From Nereocystis luetkeana (Eukaryota > Sar > Phaeophyceae > Laminariales > Laminariaceae): a DNA stretch of 64,000 nt. Where the stretch lies: assembly GCA_031213475.1 (NCBI GenBank), contig JARUPZ010000025.1, positions 6,149,676-6,213,675 of the forward strand, given 5' to 3'. A program made the translations under genes and the position numbers. Below, in pieces: positions 34,506 through 46,700 of this stretch (the first letter of the stretch is position 1; every line of letters starts with the position of its first letter). Under the pieces are notes generated by a model. It saw only the letters and a list, made by a program, of their open reading frames with translations. It did not search any database and had not been told where the DNA came from.

Positions 34506-37500
34506 CCCCCCCCCCCCCCCCCTACCCTCCCCTACTCTCCCAACCCCTCACGGCGCTTCGGTGCTTGGTGCAAGGAACCGATGTCGGCCTGGTCGGTGAA
34601 AGCCCGACGTGCTCCGTCCCGACATTGTAGGGATGCGAGGGTCTCCGATCATACGACTACGGCCCTGCACAATATCGAAAACACTCCCTCCCCCTCCCCC
34701 TCTCTCCCTTCATCTATGGAAAACCGGAAATATTTATTGTAACGCAACAAAACAAGCTCATGGTCGAGCGACGCGCACCTCCGAAACAATAAGCTCTTCC
34801 GAGCAGCGCTGAAAAAGCTCCGACGTGTCTGGCGATCGAGCCCCGCCACACGGGGGTGGGAGTCGCGGCGAGGTACCACCGGCTGACGCACAGCTGGCCA
34901 AACCAGAGGCGTAGGTGCGCTTCCAGTAGCATTTGCGCAAGACCTAGGGTGGCAGACCAAACACGGGGGGGTGCCCGTCGACCGAACGGCGGCAGGTTTC
35001 AGCAGAGTTCTGGAAATACGAGAGTGGCCGTGAGATCATCCCTTGGGCTGTGAAACACGGTTGGCATTAAGTCGGCGACTACGTCATCGCAGGCTACTGT
35101 ACTGTAGGTGGTACTGCTAGTCCCGCAAGCGGCAATTCGGTAATTCGCGGGGTTACGCGAAATTTTTCAGCTGACTGGCACGTTCGTCAGGTCGGTCGAT
35201 CTCTGTTTTTTAGAGATAACTACTGCGTCGCCACTCAACTATTAATAATAACCGATACCGTATAGAGCATTGAGTTCGCCGGAAATGTTTTCGGGATCAC
35301 GCGTAATTTTCAGCTGACTGGCACGTTCCTCAGGCTGAGGGCTGTCTTTTGTTGAGAAATGCTACGTCGCCACCCAACGAAAACAACCAATGCAAAGAGC
35401 ATTGAGTCAGTTCGCCGGTAATTGCGCGGAATTACGCGTAGTTTGTGTCTGACTGGCACGGTTTTTCAGGTCGACTTCTGTCTGCTATTGAGAAGTACTA
35501 TTACGGGGCACCACAGTTAATAGAGCCTATGGTATACATAAAAACCTATATATTTCACCATTTTTACTAACAATATTTGGTCCTATTAACTATGGTCCCC
35601 CGTAATACGGTACGTCCCCTCCCGACGGTACAGGGGGGACGATCGTTGATTCAGCGGTCGTTTCCTCGCCAACAGCAAGGACGCTCTAGAGAGTCGAACG
35701 TCGTACTTCCGGAAAGCCCGGAAAGCCCGGAAAGCTCTCTCTCTCTGTCGAGGACAGATCTGATCGAAAACGCCTCCCTTGTTCGGTGTTGTTGGAACTG
35801 GAGCGTTGAAAAAAAAAGCGACCGCACCCCTTGTGCGACCTCAGCGGATATGTTAATGTCTACCACTCTGTACTAAAATACAAGCGTTTTTCACATAAAT
35901 TTAGTTTACAAAAGTTGCTCATGTTTAGGGGCAGAGTGGTATTATCAACGGATGCCTGCGGTGCCACCTACCGCTCTGTCCGCAAATATAAATAGATTTC
36001 AGATTGAATTTTCATATACAAACGTTCCTTATGTATAGGGACAGAGCGGTATTATGGACGGATATTTACGGTATGAACTACCACTCCTGCCCCCAAACAG
36101 GGAGATATTTGTATATTGCACTTTACCACACAAAAAGTTTCCTCATATTTAGGGCCAGCGCGGTACTATCAACGGATACGTTTTGCGGTAACTATTGACT
36201 GTTGTAGCGCCATCACGCAACCAGGTACGTACGTACCACTCCCGGTGCTAACGTAAGGTTTCGCTTACTGGTACTAATCAGAAACATGTTGAAACGGCCC
36301 CTTAGACTCCCACAACAGAGAGGAGCACGCAGTCTCCTGTCCGAGGGAAACTGCCACGTTTTGGAGCGCCTGCGTAGCACCGAACAGCGTCATGACGATG
36401 CTTGTCTTAACGCGCAACCGCTCTCTGAAAAGGCGAGATTCGGCGAGGAGAGCCTCAAGGAGGCGCGGAGGGGGGGGGGGGGGGGGGGGGGGCGAGCCGC
36501 GGGCAGAGGGCTATCACGAATCACGGGAGGGAAGAAACATTTGCCCCCCCCCCCCTACACCGGAAATTTAATCAACTCATTGAAGCTGTCGTCCATATGC
36601 AAGTCCGCCTCAGAAGCGGTTTCTTAGTAGGATGCAGCTCACCCTTCATGCGACTCGCCAGACACCTCACGGCGCTTCGCGCTTGGTGCAAGCAGTGTCT
36701 GCCTGGTCGGTGAAAACCCGACATGCTCCGTCCCGGCATTGTAGGGATGCGAGGGTCTATGGTCAGACGCCTTATAAGGCCATGCATGAGATCGAGTACA
36801 TCTCTCCTATCGAGTACACCCCCCCCCCCCCCCCCGATTATCCGACAAACTATCTGCTGACCATCGTGAGCGTGAGCACTTCAGGTTTAGAACGATCGCC
36901 GGCGGTCGTGGTGACACACTATTACCGGGGGACCATAGTTAATAGGACCAAATATCGTTAGTAAAAATGGTTAAATATATAGGCTTTTATGTATACCAAA
37001 TGTCCTATTAACTATGGTCCCCCGGTCATAGAGAGAGGGGTGTCGCAGTGATGCCTAGGGGGGGTAGGTATACAGCAGTGGGAGGCAGGAGGTGAGGAGA
37101 GCCTGCTACGTGGCACAATGGTTGGTCTGAGACACCAACACAAAGAGCGAAAATAAGATGTGGTATGGGCAGGAAAAAAAAAAAAAAAAACTAAAAAGTG
37201 GTTGGTGAGATAATTTTGTCAAGGTCGTGAGTTGCTGTCAAAGGGAGTCATCAAATCGACTCTGCTTCAGGAGACGATACTCGTATGTTGTATTGATGGG
37301 GGCAACCGCGGTTTGACCGCTTGACTGACCGCCCTTGCGCTAAACCTAAGACAACAAAGCCCAGATAGACCTCGACGCGTCGAGAAAAGGCCGGTTTGAC
37401 CGCTTGACTGACAGACCCTAGACTGAAACCACCGCGTTAAAGCCGCGAGGGGCCTTGCCGCGTAGAACCAACTGACCGCCCCTTCACTAAAAGTGGTATA

Positions 37501-40500
37501 CCCAAGCCGAAGGAGACCTTGCTTGACGCGTCAAGCAAGACCGATCTTACGGCATCGTTTCTCGGAGGTACCTTCCGTGCCACCAGCTCCCAGGCTTCAT
37601 CCTCTGTCGTCGGGCTCGGCGAGGCGACATTGGCTTCGTTTGCTCTTCCTCCTTTCTGCCCCTCCTGGGGGGACACCGTTGATGTTGATGGCGGTCGCAG
37701 CGCGTCCTGTTCGGTGTCTGTCCTCCTAGCAGCAGCAGCAGCAGCAGCGGCAGCAGCAGCGGCAGCAGCAGCAGCAGCAGCAGTAGCAGCAGTGGCGGCA
37801 GCAGTAGCAGCAGCGGCGGCAGCAGCAGCAGCAGCATCGGCAACAGCAGCAGCAGCAGCAGTGGCATCAGCAGCAGCAGTGGCATCAGCAGCAGCAGTGG
37901 CATCAGCAGTGGCATCAGCAGCGCTCACGCCGACGGGCCAGTTCTCCGCATGGGCCAAAACGTCGGAGCCTTCTGTGAGTCGAGCTAGGTCGCCCTTCCC
38001 AAGCACCAGCGAAAAGGTCGTGTGAGCTTCAACCTGGCCGAGCCAAGGGGCTCTAAATCCCCCCGGGGTGTGCCTAGGCGGAACCGCGCACACGGCGACA
38101 CAATGACGTCGCGAGGAGCGGAAGTGTAAGCGGAGGGGGGGGCGGGGGGGGTTGTTCGGCAAGCATGCCTGAGATACGAGGTGTCCCAAGTTTCGACGCA
38201 GGTGGGGCTGGTGGGCTGCGCGCCGTCGACCAATACCCAATCCGTTTTTGTTTCCGAGTCTTGCTGCGTTGGCGAAATCATATTCGACTACCGAGGAGAG
38301 TTTGGTAGTTTGAGTGCTGAACCCTATGTGCGGTAAAAAAAGAGGCATGTTCCGGGGGGGGAGGGGGGCGGGGGGGGGGGGGGGGGGGGGGTCCTCGATA
38401 GGAGAGATGTACTCGATCTGATGCATGGCCGTAGTCGTATGATCATAGACCCTCGCATCCCTACAATGCCGGGACGGAGCATGTCGGGTTTTCCCCGACC
38501 AGACAGACATTGCTTGCACCGAGAGCGAAGCGAAGCGTGAGGTGTCCGGCGAGTCGCATGAAGGGTGAGCTGCATCCTGCTAAGAACCGCTTGTAAGGTG
38601 GACTGGCATATGGATGACGGCTTCAATGAGTTCATTTGATTCCGGTGTAGCCACTTTCGGAGGCAGCAATGGCGATACTATGTACCTGGTAACTATTTAA
38701 TACATCTCGGGTGCCTTACGATAACAGCTACCTGGTACGTGATACTATCACTCCCTCCTGAGCGGAGTCAAGGCCGTTTACCTCGCACAAATGATCTAAC
38801 TCGACGACTAGCTGTGGGCGATCGCCATAAATATATAACAAAAAACAAAAAACGGTACCTGGTTGTCTAGCTCACGTAATGAGCGGCATATTTTACAGTG
38901 TCGTTGCCAACCGACGCCAACCCAACCTATATATAAGCCGGTCGCCCCGGTGGTTCAAGTGGTTAACCTCGAATTCTACTTGTTTGAGTCCTGGGTTCGA
39001 GCCCCAGGTGGGTCGGACTTTGACTTTATTTGCAAAAATAAAAAAAGGATTCAATTGTTGAGAGCGCCTTGCAGCGTGGGTAGGCACAATTCGATGCGAG
39101 TCGACGAGGGAAGAAAATGCTGAAATCTTCTCGCGATAAAAATGAAGGCACGTACCGTAGCGGGAAGGGGGGAGAAGAGCCTACTATGTGACCCCGGATC
39201 TGAGTTACGAGTTGGAAGGAGAGAGAGAAGAAGATGTGCGAAGATAATAAATGGGATGAGAAAAAAAATAAATATATATATATATATATATATATTAGGG
39301 GGGGCCAGAGGTGCGCGGGGGGGGGGGGGCGTACTTTGCTTGTTTCTTGCCTTAGGCATCCCCGCCGGGTAAAGGGACTATACATGCGAGTACAGTAGTA
39401 AGTGAAAAAAATCAAAAAAACAAATCTCGTTCGCTTCCTTCGTCTTTTTGTTTTTTTTACCCGGTGCGTACGAAAACGATGGACTGCACAGGGAACGGAG
39501 GGCATGCGGCCCAACTTGCACCTCAATCTGGAGGCGTTCTACGATAGACGTTCACCCTAAATTTTATGAGGCTCCTCGCCTAAGGAGCTCCATACCTCAC
39601 CCGAAACCTCACGGCAGCAAATATCAAACAGCATCCCGATGAATATTCCCATGGCCCAAGCATACAAACACGACATTTTTTTCAAACAAGATTTGACATT
39701 CCGACGATTTCGGGTAACAAGAAACCCGGTCATTAAGAAGAAAAAAATAATAATCGGAAATTTAAATGCGCTACCTCTAACGTAGAACGCGTCTCTGTGG
39801 AAACTTGTGAACTTGTAAAAAAAAAAAGGGGGGCTTCCATATTTTTCCATCGGCCTTGTTGACAAAGTGAGACCGCACATACGGCCAGACGACGGGCACG
39901 CGATACCCCTCGAAACGGGCGCCGATAAAAAACAGTCGCTTAGGGAGAGAGGTAGACCGTGGACGCGTCGAACCAGCAGACGAAAACGCACGCGCTGCAT
40001 GCGTACCGTGTGTGCATGGCCGATAAATGACCCGCCATGGAGGGGGGGGGTGGGGGGGGGGGGGGCGGCTTCTTTTATCTCGCCCGTAAACGTTGCTTCG
40101 GAGAACGTTTTACCCGCGCAGCTGCCCGACCAAGGCTTCCAAGCAGACAATAATACCAGGGAGATACGACAGCAGCAATAAAAGTATATCAATAGATATC
40201 AATAGATACTCGTTTGAGGAGGCTCAACCGGTCTGAAAGCATTGCCTCCGAAGGCAAAAAAAAAAAAAATAGTAAAAAAAATCGCGCGACCCATACCGTG
40301 ATGAATTGGTCAGGCACGCCAAACAAATATCCCACCCTCGGAGGGCGGTGGTAGAACGAAAATGGTTGGTTGAGAACGATCTCCGGAACGAGATTGAATG
40401 GGATTTTTTTTTTGTGCGTACGAAGTACGAAGACATCCCCCCCCCTTCCCCCTATCTCTTTTGGCTTTGCGCTCGGCCCCATTCCCGAGAAAACCAGAAA

Positions 40501-40679
40501 TTGACACGTTCGACCGCGGGGGTGTTTGCCACCTGTTTTTGTTATTTGCACGGTGTGTTACACGTCGGCATCAGCGGGCTGCTCCGGGCTGAATTTGTTG
40601 CTGCGGGCGGTGTGGGTGATCTGTTTTTTTGTTGCCACGGCTCGGAGGGGGCAGGAGATGTATAACCCGCGAAGATGTT

Positions 40680-40736
<57 letters not shown>

Positions 40737-43700
40737 ACTCAAGCAAAATGCGCGTGCTGGAGGCCGTACCAGCCGAATAGTACTACAGTGATACAAGCGA
40801 CATACATGTCTTTGGGTGGCATAGTGAACTCCTCGTGTGAGTAGGACCGCCCCTGCACGGTATTGCTCCGCCCCCCGTTCGGTTTCGGAGATGAATTCAC
40901 CTCGGCAATCCATCATCCCAGGCGAAGGGGGGGGGGGGGAGGGTATCGTATTACCCGTGTGCTATAAAGAAACCGAAGAGCAGCAAGGGGTCCTCCGTCA
41001 CCCTGCCTACCGCACAGGGGTAGTATCTGATCGGAAATATAGGGGCTGTTGGAGGCACTAACGTAAATACCAAACGGTCCTTGTATCAGCGTCCAGAGTT
41101 GCTAAGCATAACGCAGGGAGAGGGTTGTTCACCTGTTCACCTCGGAAGAGATGACGATCGACGGTACATAGGTGATGCAAGAGTCTAGCCCGTGTAGTGT
41201 GGTATCCGTACAGTACAGTCAGCAGTACAGTCAGCAGTACACAGATCCAACCCAAAGAATAGGCTGCCATATGTAAACACAAATACATACATCGTGCAGA
41301 TTGCACAGTTCCCACCCGGCAACGCGACGACCTAGATCGTACAGACGTTACAGATCTTACAGATCGTACAGAACATATATATCATACAGATCACACTGAT
41401 AATACAGATCATATTGATCACACCTACCATACAGACCATACAGATCATACGGATCATCATACAGATCATACAGATCATACTGACCACACAGACCATACAC
41501 ACCCTACAGATCATACATATCATAGAGATCACACTGATCAATAAAGATCATACTGATCGCACAGACCATACAGATCATACTGATCACACAGATCGTACAG
41601 ACCATACAGATCGTACTGCACACAGATCACACTGATCACACAGACCATACAGATGATACAGATCATACATACTTTACGAATCATGTAGATCATACTGATA
41701 ATACAGACCATATATATCATACAGATCATACAGCTCATACAGATCATACAGATCATACAGATCATATAGGTCAGGAATATATCTGCCCTCAAAGATCTAG
41801 ACGATCAACAAGTAGGAATCGGCGACGTGTCCGAGGCGTGAAGGGTCGGTAACTCACTCACCAGTCAAGCACGAAGTCGTCCTCAACTCCGGCCCAATTC
41901 CCTCGCAGCAGAGTAAAATACCCCGTCCCTCCGGCCACCCCCGCGTGCGCCACCCCACCGCACAACCTGCGAGGTGCGTGTCCGTATGGGGGAAGGGCGC
42001 GACGCAGTGACTTGACGAACTCGGCCCTTCAGCAGCAGCCCACATCACGCAGATCATCTTCAACAGATAGATCATGATCTATCTGTCTACAGATAGATCA
42101 TCTAGTTCGTCACTTGCCGTCGTGAAAGGTTGTGCAACATCCGCCTTACAGGGCGAATCTAACCCCAGGAAGGGGTCATGCAGACTATGCAGCTCCCACC
42201 CAGCCACATGCACCAGGTCATGTATGGATGCGTGGTTAACGATCATATGACTAAGGCAAGCAACAAATGAGTACGCTCGTCGCCCCCCCCCCTCATGCCC
42301 CCGCCCCGAGCCTCGGCACCCCCTCCCTCGAAAACGATTTTTTTTAATACTTCGACGTAAGTGAATACCGATCTACCCCCCCCCCCCCCCCGCCCCTCCC
42401 CTCCCCGGGCGCAAGCCACCATATGGTATCGGGAGGTGTGATTTGAACGTCGACCCTTAGGGCGTAGACTCAACCCATGGTCGACTGTATCACGATGCGT
42501 GGTTGGTTCGACGGTGTGGTCCACCCGCACAAAGTTGAATCAGCGTAACCCACACGCATACATCTGTGTGCGGCGACCCGAAGCAGGAGCTTATGCTGGT
42601 GTATGCGGGCGAGCCTTGGGGGGTTCCTCACCTACGTCCTCGCCCGCACTCTCTCTTCGGTCTGGCGCGCGGCACTGTTTGTTCAGGTCTTGTCACCGTT
42701 GCGGCTGGATCGGCTCCGATCGCCCCTCCCCCTTTCAAGGTTAGCCATGGCAACGTTTCCGCGGTCGTCGTTGGCGCTGTAGTGCGTGACACGCCCGCCG
42801 CTCCAGCAGCAGCAGCAGCAGCAGCAGCAGCGTCAGTTCCGCCCCCGGGATCACCGTATTTTTGTCGGTCTCCTGAAGAGCTGACCTGTCACGCGGACAC
42901 GCACGTATCGTTTCGCGGGCATGTGGCGCCCAAACACTCACACTTATCCTAACGCCCCTTTGCCACATCTATGTACTGGCAACGTAACATCACACCGATA
43001 AACAATATCCCACATCTATGTATATATACATACACACATGAGGAACACCATGTCAGTTTTCAAGCCCTGTGCACAATCAACATCCTTGGGCTCAAGTACC
43101 CGGAAAAGAATATACTAAGTATATATGTATATATAATGAATGGTTAGCTCCTCGCGTAAGGCGCCTCCGTCCGCTCAGGAACGCGGTGGGCGAGCTGAAC
43201 GAAACATCGCGGCTCTCTAATTAACTTAGGGCAGCTGCCTTCGCGTCGCTCGTCGGCCCCCGAACCCGGCGCGCGTGATCGATTGCGACATCGCGTACCC
43301 CTCGCCCCCGCAAGCGTATCGACGTACCCTTTCCCCGGAACGGTCCGAAGCGCGTTCTTCTTCACTTTCCCGAAGGGCGCCGCGCGCCGCGGCCGGCATC
43401 GGCGGCGTCGTCGATGCCGTGTGGTGGAGGTCGTCGAGGGAGGCGTACCTACGGTGGTCCTTCACGCTCGGCTGCTGCAGCTGGCGGGCGTTGACGCGGT
43501 CGCCGCCGAACCCTAACGCTGCCGGCTGCGTATCGGGGGCGTAGGCCACGGTGCTGTCTCGACCTAGGCATCTGTTTTTGAGTTGTCGGGGGGGTTGATT
43601 CGAAGGACGGAAAGGGTTGCAGATGTAGGAAGGGAGGAGAAGGGGGGAGGGACGGGGGGGGGAGTTGATTGAGAAAGAGCGGGGGAGGGAAGGGGAGGGG

Positions 43701-46700
43701 AGGGGAGGGGGGGGGAGGGGAGGGGAGGGGAGGGGAGGGGAAGGGAGGGGAGGGGAGGGGAGGGGAGGGGAGGGGAGGGGAGGGGAGGGGAGGGGAGGGG
43801 AGGGGAGGGGAGGGTTATGATACCGACAATGTTGGCGAGGCGTAAGGTTGTTTTGTTTTGTATTTTCGGTATCGTTTTGATGCTATCTGCCGCCCCTTCC
43901 CCGCACCCCCTGCCCTCCCCTCCCCGCACGCCCGTATGCCCGGACACGCCCAGTCCAGCTCAGCCCATCCTGCGCGTGCCTGCTTGCAAGTGGGGGGGGG
44001 AAAGCCAAAAACTTATTTATCGTACCTACCAACCTGTGTCGAGTTACCCACAACGAAACTCAGACGCGTTCTCCGATGGATGTAGCACATTTCCGCTCAA
44101 AACAAATCTGAAAGACGGGGGGGGGGGGGCTCCTTAACCCAAAATCGTCGGAACAATGCCAATCTTGTTTCCAAAAAAAAACATTTTTTTGTGTGCTTGG
44201 GCCCTGTGGGATTATTCATCCGGGTGCAACTTGAGTTTTTGCTTAAGGTCAGTTTTTGGGTTGACTTGCTATTAGTGTGGAGCCCTTCAAGGCAGAAAAA
44301 ATCGCGTGAACCTCTATCGTAAAACGCCTCCTCATAAATCGTGTTCTGCGGCGAGCACCTGACAGCACAACGAGGGCGCCGTCGCCTCGATATTTTCGCC
44401 CCCCCCGGCGCCGCCGCCGCTACCTCTCTTCCTTCTCCTAGCGGAGGGACCGCATCCTCCGCCCGGCGGTTTTGGGAGCGATCCAGGTTATGAGCGCCGC
44501 CTGCGCCACCGGAGACAGCGACGGCGCTTGTCGTTCCCTTCTGGTCCCTGTAAAGGACGGGGGGGGGGGGGGGGGGGGGGGGAGACCGATTTCGGACACG
44601 AGGGTAGGGGCTCAGTTAACTCAGTTAACTCAGGTTGCTGCCGCGAGCATTGTCCCCGTACGAGTTTACTCAATAGCCGCGTTTGTTTCTGAACATAGGC
44701 CTGCTAGGTATTAATAGAATAGTTCACGCAAGACATACTGACAACTTACTAGAAGGGCTGCAGTCTGAGTTAATACCGGGTATTCGGTTTGGGATAGACA
44801 ATATCGAGGGGGAGGCAGGGCACGCGTGAAAACGTTTCCAGAGCCCAAACGTGTTTTGGTAAACCACGAGGAACGAGAATCCCAGGGGCCGACCAGATAG
44901 TTGCCTTTTGGCCAGCCCAGGTACGTACTACTATGCTGCCTTCTACGGCAGATACCTCACCCTGATTTTTCCGAGGCCTCGCAATGTGGGGAAACCTTGA
45001 TATTGGCAAAACCCGAGAGTCATATCCAAAATCGGCTACTACTGCAGGTGCCATAAAGACAAAGCTGCATGCGAGTATTCCAGCGATAAGGCATGCTTAA
45101 TGGGTAGTCCCTCGGCTGAGGCAGTCTCATTAGTCGGAAGTCTTTGCCTTGCAAGGCAAAAAAAAAAACGCCCTACCGCTATAGTACCACGCGCCCTGTA
45201 GAACCAACTATTACGGGGTACCCTAGTAAATACGACCTACGGTACACACAAAAACCTTTATATATTTCCTCATGTTTACTGACCATATTTTATCCTATTT
45301 ACTGTGGTCCCCCGTGATAGTTTGTAGTGATCAAGGGTGGGAGAACGCCACGGTTCGATCCAAACCTCAGCGGTGCTTTTCGTCTACTGTACGAGACCCG
45401 TCCGCGGACCTCGGGGCAACTTGTTTGCCGTTCAAACAAAATGCCGACGGGTACACCCTACACACACAAAAAAAAAAAGAAACGGGTTCATGTCAAGAAC
45501 ACCCACACTCCACTCGATCCGGCTCCGCTCTTAACTCTAAGCAGATTTGTCCCCCAGGCGGGACCGCAGCCTTAACCCTTTTAGAACCGCAGTCCCGTTT
45601 TGGGGACAAACTACTTTAGAATTTGAGTGGATTGCCCCCACCACGGGACACTGCGGTTCTAAAAGGGAAAGAACGCGCTCGAGAGTGACGCCGCTGGAAG
45701 TTAACCCCCTTTTAGGACTGCAGTCCCGTTGGCGGGGAACAAACCAGTCAGATTTCAAGTAGCTTTGCCCCCCAAAACGGGACTGCGGTCCTAAAAGGGT
45801 GCACTCACGGCGGTGCCGTGCAACTGGCACATGCGGTTCCCCGTTTCGACGCATCCTCCGTTAAACGGCATTACCCGCCCACCCGGTCCCCGGCTATTAA
45901 TAGTTCCCCTCCGCTCCGCCCCGCCCCAAGACTCTCGTCACGCAGGAGTGCATTTTCGGTGGTTCGATTCGTAACTACGCACAACTCCTCAATTGCAAAA
46001 GGTGTCCGGGACCCCCCCCCCCCTCCCTCCTCTCTCCCCTCCTCGCACGCTTGCAGGATGTCGCATCCTTATGGAGACGTTGAAAAATACGTATATGAAC
46101 ACCCCGTGACGTGTCGGTAGGGTTCTCAATTCGGTGCGTGCGCCTAAACGTTGCGATACGCTGTTCAACGCTCCCCATACAGTCATATTTTTTAGGCCGC
46201 AATATTGCAGCGTGGGTGGGGGGGGGGGGGGGTGGGGGGGGGTACTCTACTCGACAGGAGAGTTGTATTCGATCTCATGCAAGGTCATAGTCGTATGGGA
46301 GGGGGGGGGGGGGGGGTACGCGATAGGAGATATGTACTCGATCTCATGCATGGCCATAGTCGTATGGGAGGGAGGGGCGGGGGGGGAGGGGGGAGGGTAC
46401 GCGATAGAAGATTTGTACTCGATCTCATGCATGGCCATAGTCGTATGGGAGGGAGGGGGGGGGGGGGAGGGGGCGTCCTGGCCAACCTGCGTAGCGGTCT
46501 CTCGTCGGCATCGGAGTCCTCCCCTTCTTCTGTCGGAAGGAAGAACGATCTGCCGGCGATTGCCCGCTTGATGATTCTTCTCCGCTGGCCGATGGTCCAG
46601 CTGCGGGGGGAAGCGTTGGTGGTGGCCAGGGCGCAGTCGGTTGCCGCGAGCGCGCCGACCCCCACGGTGAGGCTAAAGGTGTCGCCGGTGGGAGCGTTCG

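Noticed and set aside
37437..38519. 360-codon minus frame taken as a single gene
   Set aside because: It runs through Q copy 1 and a degenerate repeat. Only the central splice-flanked part (37551-38033) looks coding.
38939..39020. tRNA gene
   Set aside because: Box A, box B and the T-stem are present, but the acceptor strands do not pair and the same head with the same downstream body recurs at 1.2-1.3 kb. It is a SINE.
41346..41775. CRISPR-like array
   Set aside because: Units are 9-10 bp and continuous, with no spacer of constant length and no cas genes; the context is eukaryotic. It is a satellite.
41332..41792. Met/Ile/Cys- and His/Thr/Asp-repeat open frames
   Set aside because: Generated by the ACAGATCAT satellite; no unique coding sequence.
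42566..42952. Plus-strand 128-codon frame with an Ala run
   Set aside because: The Ala run comes from a CAG microsatellite. No paired splice sites and no homology recognised.
43564..43947. Pro/Leu/Ser repeat frame
   Set aside because: Generated by the (GGGGA)n array.
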